Below, in pieces: positions 36,767 through 45,081 of a stretch of DNA of 64,000 nt. The position numbers and the translations under genes are program-made. The notes beneath the pieces were generated by a model. That model was not told the DNA's origin. It was given only the letters and a program-made list of their open reading frames with translations, and did not search any database. Numbering within the stretch: position 1 is the stretch's first letter; every line of letters begins with the position of its first letter. The stretch is from Enterovibrio norvegicus DSM 15893 (GTDB taxonomy: Bacteria > Pseudomonadota > Gammaproteobacteria > Enterobacterales > Vibrionaceae), in contig NZ_FOWR01000001.1 of the NCBI RefSeq assembly GCF_900115495.1, positions 265,964 to 329,963 on the forward strand, read 5' to 3'.

Positions 36767-37336
36767 TTATTTACGCACACCTTCAACGTGAAGCTCTAGG
36801 TCAACAAAGCTTGATGCACCTACGACAGGGATGTCGAAGTCAGCCAGCTCTAGGCGTGTAGTACCTTCAAAACCCGCACGGTAACCGCCCCATGGGTCTT
36901 CACCTGCGCCGATGAAGTTAGCAGCAATGGCAATAGGTTTGGTTTTGCCGTGTAGCGTCAAATCACCATTGATTGTGAGTGTTCCGTCTGCGTTTTCTGC
37001 TATAGAGGTGCTTTTAAACGTCGCTGAAGAAAACTTCGATGCATTGATGAAGTCATCGCTGCGTAAGTGCTTGTCACGCTCAGCATGGTTCGAGTCAAGA
37101 CTTGTTGTATCGATAGTCACTTGAATTTCTGATGCCGTTACATTGGCTGGGTCGTAGGAAAATTCGCCGCTGAAATCGTTAAAGCGGCCTTTAATAAAGC
37201 TGTAACCCAAGTGAGGAACTTTGAAGTTTACTGACGCATGCGCACCTTTTGTGTCGATAACGTAGTCATCAGCCATCGCAAAAGTTGGTGACAAAGTGGC
37301 AGCTGCAAGTCCTAGAGCTAATAGTGTTTTCTTCAT
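36767..37336 (-). CDS. YceI-family periplasmic protein
   Basis: The 189-residue protein has a signal peptide cleaved after AMA (residue 22) and the YceI lipocalin-like barrel: YVIDTKGAHASVNFKVPHLGYSFIKGRFNDFSGEFSYDP, IDTTSLDSNHAERDKHLRSDDFI, and GDLTLHGKTKPIAI. YceI proteins bind polyisoprenoids or similar lipids and are induced by base or stress. It is cotranscribed with a cytochrome b561 gene, whose stop overlaps its start by four bases (ATGA), a common pairing in marine bacteria. Confidence 0.92.
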   Translation of the reverse strand: MKKTLLALGLAAATLSPTFAMADDYVIDTKGAHASVNFKVPHLGYSFIKGRFNDFSGEFSYDPANVTASEIQVTIDTTSLDSNHAERDKHLRSDDFINASKFSSATFKSTSIAENADGTLTINGDLTLHGKTKPIAIAANFIGAGEDPWGGYRAGFEGTTRLELADFDIPVVGASSFVDLELHVEGVRK

Positions 37337-37872
37337 GATGTCTTGTCTCCGATCATTTTCCGTAATGTATTGTCTTTATTGATGACATGGTGCTTTATGG
37401 CAGCGGCAGCATGTAAAATGGCTAAGCCAATGAGCGTGAATGCAGCGTAATAGTGAACCGCACCCGCGATGTCAGATTGATTTGGAAATAACTCACCCAT
37501 TGATGGCACAGAGAAGACATTGAAGACTTCAATTGCTCGACCATCAGAGGTAGAGATGAGGTAACCTGAAACAAAAATGACGAACAGAAGAAGATAAATC
37601 GTATGGTGTGCAGCGTGTGCTGCTTTTCTTTCCAACGGTTTTCCTTCGATTGCTGGTGTGCCTTTAACGATGCGCCAAACCAATCTGAATACAGTTAAAG
37701 CAGCAAGGCAAATACCGATAGATTTATGCCAGAAAGGGGCTGTTTTATACCAACTGCTGTAATACGTCAGATCAACCATCCACCAACCAACGGCAAAAAG
37801 TCCGACAACGACAAGTGCTGTTAACCAATGAATGACGCGCAGCGTCAAATTGTAGTGTGAAGGGTTATCCAT
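37333..37872 (-). CDS. Cytochrome b561
   Basis: The 179-residue protein has four membrane helices and haem-ligand histidines of the cytochrome b561 (CybB) family: LRVIHWLTALVVVGLFAVGWWMV at the N-terminus, FWHKSIGICLAALTVFRLVWR, and HYYAAFTLIGLAILHAAAAIKHHVINKDN near the end. It moves electrons between quinol and periplasmic partners. It is the first gene of a two-gene operon with yceI. An upstream AT-rich region has ATAATTAATC, possibly part of a promoter. Confidence 0.92.
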   Translation of the reverse strand: MDNPSHYNLTLRVIHWLTALVVVGLFAVGWWMVDLTYYSSWYKTAPFWHKSIGICLAALTVFRLVWRIVKGTPAIEGKPLERKAAHAAHHTIYLLLFVIFVSGYLISTSDGRAIEVFNVFSVPSMGELFPNQSDIAGAVHYYAAFTLIGLAILHAAAAIKHHVINKDNTLRKMIGDKTS

Positions 37873-38017
37873 TCCTTTTTGTTTCCGATGTATTGTTGTT
37901 AATGAGAATTATAATTAATCGTGGCGAGAGTATAACCAGCCACGATTGAACAACTTGTTCGAAAAAATAGAATGAACTCTGGGCTAGCTGTCCAATTTTG
38001 CTGAACAACTCGCCATT

Positions 38018-38380
38018 TTATTGCGGCTTTTGCCAACTTAAACTGAGTGACACTGAGTCCGCAAACCTTAAAGCATGGGGCTTATCTATGGTTACGCGCG
38101 AGTATGTTACCCAATGATGCTCCGTCGTAATGTCTAGAACACTAGAAACTAATTTTTCGAGCAACAGGAATCGTCCATTTTCCACGTGATCGATAATGGT
38201 TTTTGTGATCACCTTGTAATTCAGTGCGTCTTCAACGTTGTCGTTCATACAGGCTTTTTCGCCGGGGTAATGAATTTCGATGTTGAGGACGACGTCTTGC
38301 TTCTTCTGTTGCTCTTCATCATTGAAACCAATATAAGTGCGAAGACGTAGGTTCGTGATAGTAATGATGGCGTTTTGCAT
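38018..38380 (-). CDS. folX: Dihydroneopterin triphosphate 2'-epimerase FolX
   Basis: The 120-residue protein is a clear Fol[62 protein letters not shown] and [29 protein letters not shown] correspond closely to E. coli. It converts dihydroneopterin triphosphate to the monapterin form. It lies 25 bases after folM in the same orientation, so both probably form an operon for tetrahydromonapterin. Confidence 0.95.
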   Translation of the reverse strand: MQNAIITITNLRLRTYIGFNDEEQQKKQDVVLNIEIHYPGEKACMNDNVEDALNYKVITKTIIDHVENGRFLLLEKLVSSVLDITTEHHWVTYSRVTIDKPHALRFADSVSLSLSWQKPQ

Positions 38381-38405
38381 AATCGATATCCGTTATTTTG
38401 GTGAA

Positions 38406-39131
38406 TTACTTGAGCGCGCGACCGCCGTCTAAGTTGACACTTTGACCCGTCATGTATGCGCTTTTTAGGATGAAGTCTACGGCGTTTACTGCTTCACGTT
38501 CGCCAGGTGCTATCCCCATCAATGACTTAGAAAGGGCTTTCTTTTTATAGCTCTCAGAATCGCCCGCATTAAACATGATAAGGGCAGGGGCGATGCTATT
38601 CACTTTCACTCTAGGCGCCAGTTTCTGTGCAAATGAAAGGGTGAGGTTTTCCAGTGCAGCTTTACTTGCTGCATAGGCAATGTGCTTGGCACTTCCTTTG
38701 CGTACTACGTAGTCCGTAAAGTGAATGATGTCGGCGCTCCCGGTTTCATTGCCTGTGGTTGATCCTTTTAAGAACGGGTGTAACGCCAAATTGAGCAAAT
38801 AAGGTGTTTTAACATGAATTTGCATCATCTGATCAAGCAACGCGGGGTAGTCATCGGTTTGGCTTTCTGCATTCCAGTCTGATGCGTTGTGTATCAATGC
38901 ACGGACGTGAACGCCTAAACCCGCAATGTGATTTGCAAAAGATGTGATGCCTTCGTTGGTGGAGAAGTCCGCATGGATGCATTCCACGCCACGTTCTCTT
39001 AAATCAGAAATTGCTTTGTGTTCCGTACGGTAAGACACAATAACGTGATAATTGAGTTCTGAAAAATGTTGGGCAAGGGCTAAGCCGACGCGTTGTCCTG
39101 CACCTGTGATCAAAATGGTCTCTTGAGCCAT
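38406..39131 (-). CDS. folM: Dihydromonapterin reductase FolM
   Basis: The start at 39131 (MAQETILITGAGQRVGLALA) gives 241 residues, like E. coli FolM (240). It is an SDR with the TGAGQRVG cofactor loop, IHNASDWNAE, and the Y-x3-K pair in YAASKAALENL. It reduces dihydromonapterin to tetrahydromonapterin, completing the pathway with FolX. The upstream extension of the open frame is rejected because FolM starts immediately before the Rossmann loop. Confidence 0.93.
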   Translation of the reverse strand: MAQETILITGAGQRVGLALAQHFSELNYHVIVSYRTEHKAISDLRERGVECIHADFSTNEGITSFANHIAGLGVHVRALIHNASDWNAESQTDDYPALLDQMMQIHVKTPYLLNLALHPFLKGSTTGNETGSADIIHFTDYVVRKGSAKHIAYAASKAALENLTLSFAQKLAPRVKVNSIAPALIMFNAGDSESYKKKALSKSLMGIAPGEREAVNAVDFILKSAYMTGQSVNLDGGRALK

Positions 39132-39260
39132 ATAAAAGAATTCCAATGATAAACAGCAGGAAAAAGTACGCATGGGCGTGGAGAAAGATCATTTTCTTGC
39201 TGTGTTTGAATGAAAATCATACGTTTAGAATATATTAGCAGAACGAATTAAGGGGTGAGG

Positions 39261-39965
39261 ATGCAGAAAACAGTATTGGTGGCTGGCTCACATGGAACGA
39301 TTGGTCGTGCAATTATTGATACACTGAGGTGTCAGGGTTATCACGTCATCAGCATCAGCCGCCATGGTGATCCATCGGACGAGCATCTATGTGTTGATAT
39401 GACAGATCAAGGCAATGTTAAGAGGATTACCGGCTTTCTCACGCCGCATATCTCGACATTATACGGGGTGATTCAATGTGCAGGCGTGCTCCACAATCAG
39501 ACGTATCAACCTGAGAAGAATCTTATGCAGTTGGATGAAGCATGGCTGCATGAATCCATGCGTATCAATGTGCTTCCGTCTGTGGTTCTTGCTCAAGCGT
39601 TGTCACCTTTGCTAAATCGCAAGTCCTCGGTACGTTGGATATCATTAAGCGCAAAAGTAGGGAGCATCGAAGACAATGGGCTGGGTGGTTGGTACAGCTA
39701 TAGAATGTCAAAAGCGGCGTTGAATATGTTTATCAAAAATCTAGCCATTGAGTGGGGGCGAAAGTCACCGGAAAGCAGTGTTATTGCCATGCACCCTGGA
39801 ACAACCCCCAGTGATTTGTCTGAACCGTTCACGAAAAACTGGCCCAAAGAAAAGCTATATTATCCAGAGATGACGGCATCACGCATTGTGAGTCTGTTTA
39901 CCTCCATGACCGCCAGTGACAGTGGACAACTGTATCACCATGATCATTCTGTGATCCCTTGGTAA
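39261..39965 (+). CDS. Short-chain dehydrogenase/reductase
   Basis: The ATG at 39261 with AGGGGTGAGG upstream gives 234 residues. VLVAGSHGTIGRAIIDTLRCQG is the NAD(P)-binding loop; the catalytic Ser lies in WISLSAKVGSIEDN and Tyr-x3-Lys in WYSYRMSKAALNMFIK. The C-terminal LYHHDHSVIPW resembles the C-factor/YbbO-like subgroup often beside cryptochromes or photolyases in Vibrio, though no photolyase is present here. It is divergent from folM, and the substrate is unknown. Confidence 0.85.
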   Translation: MQKTVLVAGSHGTIGRAIIDTLRCQGYHVISISRHGDPSDEHLCVDMTDQGNVKRITGFLTPHISTLYGVIQCAGVLHNQTYQPEKNLMQLDEAWLHESMRINVLPSVVLAQALSPLLNRKSSVRWISLSAKVGSIEDNGLGGWYSYRMSKAALNMFIKNLAIEWGRKSPESSVIAMHPGTTPSDLSEPFTKNWPKEKLYYPEMTASRIVSLFTSMTASDSGQLYHHDHSVIPW

Positions 39966-40032
39966 GACGATTCGCCATTGAAACTGGCGGAATATAAGGT
40001 GGCTTTGTCGTTAGGGAATGTAGATTTAGTGG

Positions 40033-40593
40033 TTAGTTTTTAACGAGCAGCGAGGGCGTTGAATATCGTCTAACTTGCCAGAATTTGGACGCCCAATACG
40101 GGTTGTCGAGACGCGAGATAATGACACCTTTTGACGACGATGCGTGCATGAATTGCTTCTCACCCACGTATATCCCGACGTGAAAACGTTGTGGCCCTGT
40201 TTTGAAAAACACCAAATCGCCATGCTTCGCTGCATTTAATGTTATTTTGTCGCCCAATTTGACTTGTTGACGTGTTGTTCTTGGTAGGGCGTGTTGAAAA
40301 ACGGTGCGATACGCAATCTGCGTAAAGGCTGAACAATCGATGCCTTTTTTGTTTACACCGCCCCATTGGTAGGGCGTGCCTTGCCATTCTTCATAGTAAG
40401 CACTGAGTGCGACATTGGTGGGAGATTCCAAGCTGCCAAATGCAGCAAGGGTGTCAGGGCGTGGCGTCGTGTAGTGATGAGAGTTGAGGCCTTGCTCGGA
40501 CGATGATGTGGATTCACAGCCAGAAAGCGCCACGCCTGCCATTGCGAAAATGGCAGTGAACAGTCGGCGTTGATAATTCGGTGAGAAACGCAT
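40033..40593 (-). CDS. NlpC/P60-family lipoprotein (MepS-like)
   Basis: The 186-residue protein has a lipobox ALSG-C with Cys26 as lipidation site. The NlpC/P60 cysteine peptidase domain (residues about 65-180) carries Cys87 in GIDCSAFTQ, His138 in RFHVGIYV and His150 in QFMHASSSKGV as the third catalytic residue. Such enzymes cleave peptidoglycan crosslinks or stem peptides in the periplasm. It is a single gene; an upstream basic segment (MRFSPNYQRRLF) fits a lipoprotein signal. Confidence 0.93.
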   Translation of the reverse strand: MRFSPNYQRRLFTAIFAMAGVALSGCESTSSSEQGLNSHHYTTPRPDTLAAFGSLESPTNVALSAYYEEWQGTPYQWGGVNKKGIDCSAFTQIAYRTVFQHALPRTTRQQVKLGDKITLNAAKHGDLVFFKTGPQRFHVGIYVGEKQFMHASSSKGVIISRLDNPYWASKFWQVRRYSTPSLLVKN

Positions 40594-40716
40594 AGAAATA
40601 TCGACTAGCTAGTCCAAATAATGTGAAAAGTCTAAAAGTGCAAATGACGATGCGCAAGAGCCTCTATTCAGCGGTAGGCATAATGTCTCATCTTTGATGC
40701 GTATTTTTGCAACTTT

Positions 40717-41583
40717 CTACGCCGCGGTCTGATTTCTACGCAAATACCACTCAGTAATATAGTCTGAAAGTGCTAAAACGGCGGGCTCACTCGCGCCAGG
40801 TTTGAGGCATAACCCGCTTGCGATGGATGTTTCAAGGTTATCGTTATTTATCCAGTCGAGCAGATCCATCTTGTCTGTCACAGAGCAAGCGGCAATAAGA
40901 GAAACGGCCATACCAGATTCTATGGCTGCATTAAGGCCATGGAAATCCGCAGCTGACAGCACAACCTGATAGGGTACACCTGCACGATCAAGTAACTCCA
41001 ATGCCAGCCTTCCCCAGCGACAATCACTTTCAATCGCGATAGGAATGGGGCGATCTTTACAAAAGGTGACATGCTTGCTTTTTGCCCAAACCAGCTTTTC
41101 TGTAAATAAAGGGGTCGCCGGATAGGTATTGTCGTGGATATTGATTAACGCTAAGTCCAACCTGCCATCAACAACTTGTCTGAGTAAGCGTTGGCTGCTG
41201 TTGCTTTGAACGGAAAGCTGCAGATTTGGGTATCTCTCGGTAAATCCATTAAGAATACGGCGAAATACAAGGTTTACGTAGTCGTCACAGACACCTAATT
41301 TCACCACACCATTCATATCAGGGCAGTGAAAGTGGGCGAGCGCTTCATCATTGAGTTGAAGCATTTGTCTGGCATAGCTCACTAGCGTTAATCCGTGTGT
41401 GGTGAGTTCATGGCGTCTTCCTTTCTTTTGGAAGAGTGCTACACCGGAAACTTCTTCCAATTTTTTCATCTGCATACTCACCGCCGACTGTGTTCGGTGG
41501 ACACTATTGGCAGCCGCGGCAAAGTTACCGCAATCAACGATGGCGACGAGGGTTCTGAGTTGGTCTAGATCGAAGTTTGTCAT
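40717..41583 (-). CDS. LysR-family regulator
   Basis: The 288-residue protein starts with the winged HTH (LDQLRTLVAIVDCGNFAAAANSVHRTQSAVSMQMKKLEEVSG) and continues with the effector-binding domain from about residue 90 (GVVKLGVCDDYVNLVF). It is divergent from a DUF1127 gene. LysR regulators next to DUF1127 genes are common in marine bacteria; the DUF1127 gene is its most likely target. The inducer is unknown. Confidence 0.9.
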   Translation of the reverse strand: MTNFDLDQLRTLVAIVDCGNFAAAANSVHRTQSAVSMQMKKLEEVSGVALFQKKGRRHELTTHGLTLVSYARQMLQLNDEALAHFHCPDMNGVVKLGVCDDYVNLVFRRILNGFTERYPNLQLSVQSNSSQRLLRQVVDGRLDLALINIHDNTYPATPLFTEKLVWAKSKHVTFCKDRPIPIAIESDCRWGRLALELLDRAGVPYQVVLSAADFHGLNAAIESGMAVSLIAACSVTDKMDLLDWINNDNLETSIASGLCLKPGASEPAVLALSDYITEWYLRRNQTAA

Positions 41584-41697
41584 TACTTCAACTCCTTTGA
41601 AGTATTAGGCAAAAAGTATTGGCTTTTCTTAATTATTTAATTGGTTAAAAATGCATCTGTCAAGCAAGAGGTCTAAAAGCGATAAGCGGGGTGAAGC

Positions 41698-41943
41698 ATG
41701 AAAATCAATAGCGCAAAAAATTCACACGTAACAGGCTCTGAGAGCAAAACACCGTTTGAGCAATTTAAGCGCAATGTGTTAGCACGTATGGTTCATGCCG
41801 TTTGGTTGTTATGGCGAAAGCACGCGTTAATTTCTTCTCTTGAGCGAAGAAAAAACGATCCGCATTTTTTGAATGATATTGGCTTAACACAAAAGGATGT
41901 TGTGCGAGAGATCGAGAAACTGAAAGCGCAGAAGCCATTTTAG
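41698..41943 (+). CDS. DUF1127 (YjiS-like) protein
   Basis: The 81-residue protein has the DUF1127 core in its C-terminal half: LLWRKHALISSLERRKNDPHFLNDIGLTQKDVVREIEKLKA, with the typical R-x-x-L ... D-I-G-L/I pattern. An unstructured N-terminal stretch precedes it. Some DUF1127 proteins bind RNA or regulate phosphate or carbon metabolism; the role here is unknown. A hairpin terminator follows at 41999. Confidence 0.88.
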   Translation: MKINSAKNSHVTGSESKTPFEQFKRNVLARMVHAVWLLWRKHALISSLERRKNDPHFLNDIGLTQKDVVREIEKLKAQKPF

Positions 41944-41998
41944 TTTAGGTTCAATACTACCGAGTTCGAGTCCATTAGCAGGTGATTTCTGCACATAT

Positions 41999-42036
41999 AA
42001 CCGCAATGATTTGTCATTTGCGGTTTTCTTTTATTT
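41999..42036 (+). terminator. Terminator of the DUF1127 gene
   Basis: AACCGCAATGA and TCATTTGCGGTT form an imperfect stem with a TTTG loop, followed by TTCTTTTATTT. Confidence 0.75.
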
Positions 42037-42399
42037 ACCCAAAGCGCTTTAACTGACGTCTACAAACACGCTTTACATCAGTGTGTGAATCATATCTCGC
42101 ACTAAATTCTAGGCAATGAGACAGCGGCGTGGCCTCTGTTTAGTTAATATACATGCCATTGATATCCGGTGTGATTGGTTCCTTATCGTTAAATAACGCT
42201 GACACATCAATGTGTAAAAATTTCTTTTATTGTGTTTTGCTTAAGGAAAGAATCCTGACTATTCTTTTATTAAGACACTGAGTTTAAAGATATTGTTTAG
42301 CCAAGCATTAATGTGCGACAGGGCACATGGCTTTTGCAATGATGATTCAAATGTGAGATGCTGGTCGCATCGAGATTGAGTAGATACAGTAAGCTGGTT

Positions 42400-42681
42400 T
42401 GTGAAAAGAGATTTCGGTCAGCAATAAAGGTTAGAACGCGAATCTTTACACGCTGTTATTGCTGCCCAGATAGTTTGTCCAATTGAGAACAAGTTAATAA
42501 CAAAAAGATCTGCCTTGAGTGGATCATTTATGGACACATACAGTCATCAGGTTTTGGTTTGGTCGCCGACAGCCTAGTGATTGGTCCAATTTTGGCGTTA
42601 CTGCATAGCTGGACTTTACGTTGCTTCGGCATTGAAAAGTTAAAATGAGTAACCAACCCGGCACATGGACCGGGTTTTTTA
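42400..42681 (+). ncRNA. Possible small RNA ending at an orphan terminator
   Basis: A plus-strand terminator (42655-42681) lies more than 700 bases after the last plus-strand gene, which already has its own terminator. The preceding bases include a pairing GTCCA (about 42584) and TGGAC (about 42610). The 5' end is a guess; no promoter could be fixed. Confidence 0.3.
42655..42681 (+). terminator. Orphan plus-strand terminator
   Basis: AACCCGG and CCGGGTT pair around CACATGGA and are followed by a T tract; no annotated gene precedes it. Confidence 0.75.
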
Positions 42682-42721
42682 TTGCCTAACGTTTGTGATT
42701 CACTCGCATTCGTTCGATATT

Positions 42722-42810
42722 TTCTCGCTTCTCGCTTCTCGCTTCTCGCTTCTCGCTTCTCGCTTCTCGCTTCTCGCTTCTCGCTTCTCGCTTCTCGCTT
42801 CTCGCTTCTC
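42722..42810. repeat. Tandem heptanucleotide repeat (TTCTCGC)n, about 12.7 copies
   Basis: The unit TTCTCGC is repeated without interruption for 89 bases. It is intergenic, between an orphan terminator and the rnb terminator. A 7-base unit changes frame with every copy and is prone to slippage, so copy number probably varies between strains. Confidence 0.97.
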
Positions 42811-42823
42811 AAACGACAGATAC

Positions 42824-42851
42824 AAAAAAGCCAGACTGTCGTCTGGCTTTC
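42824..42851 (-). terminator. Terminator of rnb
   Basis: AAGCCAGAC and GTCTGGCTT pair around TGTC; on the minus strand TTTTTTG follows. It is bidirectional in form. Confidence 0.88.
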
Positions 42852-42883
42852 TGAATTTAACCGCGAAGTTAATGCACTAACGC

Positions 42884-44884
42884 TTATTCGCTTTTAGCGG
42901 CTTCTTCTGTTTCTAGCTTCTCAGCAACGACAGCAAATTCACGTGTTGGCTTACCTACGATAGAACGCGTAGTTTCTTTGATGTCTGCCAATACAATTTC
43001 TATTTGGTCACCCAGTTGGAATGCTTTGTTGCCATCTACAGATATGGTGCCTTGATCGCCATTACATTCAACACGCTTCTTGTTATCAACAATCAATGAG
43101 CCTGGAATGAAGGCCATTGCGCCATTTTCAAGTAGGCGCGTACGCATGCCAGCACGGTTGATGTCGAAAATCTCAGCGGTGAAGGTTGTTTTGGCCGCCA
43201 CGCTGTCTTTCAACAGGCGAACGTATAACCAATCCGCAACATCACGTTCCGCCATGCGGTGGTGCTTACGATGCAAAGCCAATTCATCACCAATGAGCTC
43301 ATCAGGCGTTTGTGCAGCAGTTTCACCACGCACAATCGCTTTCAATAAGCGGTGGTTCAGCATGTCACCGTATTTACGGATTGGAGAAGTCCATGTCGCA
43401 TAAACATCAAGACCCATTGCGAAATGCGGAGATGGGGTGTTGCCTACTTCACTGTAAGATTGGAACTTACGAATGCGGTTGTCCAAGAAGCTCGTGTCTT
43501 GTTCATTCAACCAACGACGTAGCGCACTGAAGCCTTCTAGCGTTGCTAGGGTTTCTACGTCTGTTTCGCCGCCATGGCTATTCAGCAGTTCAACCGCCTC
43601 TGCGATCTTTTCAGGGTTGAAGCCCGCGTGCGTATTAAACACGCCGAAACCAAAGTGCTCGCGAAGCGCACGACCCGCACAGATGTTTGCGGTGATCATG
43701 GATTCTTCAACCATGCGGTTGGCAATGCGTCGTGCATCCACATGGATTGCAACAACATCATTGTCTTCGCTAAGTTCGAAACGGTAATCTGGGCGATCAG
43801 GGAAGGTCACAGCATTCGTTTCACGCCAGTTCATGCGTGCTTTAGCAAGGGCATGAAGGGCGGTGACTTGCTCTGCAATGACTTCAGATGGCTGCCATTT
43901 CTCGCAGTGACCGGTTTCGATGAAATCCGACACATTGTCGTAAGCCAAACGGCCCTGTGATTTAACCCACGCTGAGAAGAACTGTGCGTCGTCTTTGATG
44001 GTGCCGTCAGTATCGACGGTGACACGGCAGCAAAGTGATGGACGTACTTCATTTTCACGCAGTGAACACAAGTCATCGCTTAGTTCACGAGGAAGCATAG
44101 GGATATTGCGACCAGGCAAGTAGATGGTATAGCCACGCTCGCGTGCTTGACGATCTAGATCGGTGTTTTCGGCAACGTAAGCGGTTGGGTCTGCAATTGC
44201 AATGGTCAGTGTAAACGTACCATCGTTGTTCGCTACGGTGTGGAGTGCATCATCCATGTCTTTGGTTGATTCACTGTCAATCGTAATAAAAGGAACGTGG
44301 GTGAGATCTTCGCGTACGAGTGATTCATCCAACATGTCCCATTGCGCTTGCGGTGCTGGCTCTTGGTTCGGCAAGTTATGCTTTGCTAACGTTACCCACC
44401 AAGGTGCGATTTTGTCATTGGCGTCGGTGATTTTTTCGCTGATTTCACAGAAGAAACCGTTACCGCCTTTAAGAGGGTGCTGCGTTAAATTAGCAACAAC
44501 CCAATCGCCTTCTGCCAATTCACTGTGGCTAATGCCTTTGCGTGTTTTCGCGCGAATAGCATCTTTTAACTGAGGATGATCTGGAACAACGTTCAATTTG
44601 TCACGAATAAGCTTAACGCGACCGATAAAACGCTCCACTGATTGCTCAAGCAACGCATCGGGTTCAGCGACTTCTTTGTCTTTTTCAGTACGAATTAGAG
44701 CCACAACCTTGTCACCGTGCATGACTTTTTTCATGTACGGAGGTGGGATGAAGTAGCTGTTTTTATCGTCAGCTTCCAAAAAGCCAAAACCTTTTTCTGT
44801 GGCTTTGATCGTGCCTTCTTTCTTTGGAATGCTTTCTTTGATTTGTTGTTTTAGTTGTGCAAGTAGCGGATTGTCTTGAAACAT
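42884..44884 (-). CDS. rnb: Exoribonuclease II
   Basis: The 666-residue protein starts [58 protein letters not shown], nearly as in E. coli Rnb. Cold-shock/S1 domains flank the RNB catalytic domain, seen in [32 protein letters not shown] with the metal-binding Asp cluster and in [36 protein letters not shown]. It degrades RNA 3' to 5'. The C-terminus ([10 protein letters not shown]) is short and variable. It is a single gene with its own terminator. Confidence 0.97.
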   Translation of the reverse strand: MFQDNPLLAQLKQQIKESIPKKEGTIKATEKGFGFLEADDKNSYFIPPPYMKKVMHGDKVVALIRTEKDKEVAEPDALLEQSVERFIGRVKLIRDKLNVVPDHPQLKDAIRAKTRKGISHSELAEGDWVVANLTQHPLKGGNGFFCEISEKITDANDKIAPWWVTLAKHNLPNQEPAPQAQWDMLDESLVREDLTHVPFITIDSESTKDMDDALHTVANNDGTFTLTIAIADPTAYVAENTDLDRQARERGYTIYLPGRNIPMLPRELSDDLCSLRENEVRPSLCCRVTVDTDGTIKDDAQFFSAWVKSQGRLAYDNVSDFIETGHCEKWQPSEVIAEQVTALHALAKARMNWRETNAVTFPDRPDYRFELSEDNDVVAIHVDARRIANRMVEESMITANICAGRALREHFGFGVFNTHAGFNPEKIAEAVELLNSHGGETDVETLATLEGFSALRRWLNEQDTSFLDNRIRKFQSYSEVGNTPSPHFAMGLDVYATWTSPIRKYGDMLNHRLLKAIVRGETAAQTPDELIGDELALHRKHHRMAERDVADWLYVRLLKDSVAAKTTFTAEIFDINRAGMRTRLLENGAMAFIPGSLIVDNKKRVECNGDQGTISVDGNKAFQLGDQIEIVLADIKETTRSIVGKPTREFAVVAEKLETEEAAKSE

Positions 44885-45081
44885 TAGCCTGGTCTCAGAA
44901 TGTGAACCGCCACACTATACGTATTCGGGACGCTAAAACCAAGGTGTACCACGTTAGAATTTCCGACGATGAATAGCGCAAAAACTTAGTGGAGCCTCCC
45001 AAACTAGATGTAATCAGTATGCCTAATGTTCTTGAAATGACAGAATGACTTGAGAAATGTCCCAAGTATGAGAAGGCATAG

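Larger units (their letters stand above)
41944..42883. other. Long non-coding region with repeat and possible small RNA
   Basis: About 940 bases without a recognised gene. From left to right: the DUF1127 terminator, an AT-rich stretch (42040-42400) with nothing recognised, a stretch (42400-42655) ending in a plus-strand terminator with no gene before it, the heptamer repeat (42722-42810), and the rnb terminator. The ORFs in it are short and repeat-driven. Confidence 0.6.

Noticed and set aside
42722..42810. CRISPR-like array
   Set aside because: The units are directly adjacent 7-base copies with no spacers, so it is a simple tandem repeat.
42528..42812. Minus-strand ORF with repeated SEKREAR units
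   Set aside because: It is simply the heptamer repeat translated in a frame; there is no ribosome-binding site, and the non-repeat part is not protein-like.
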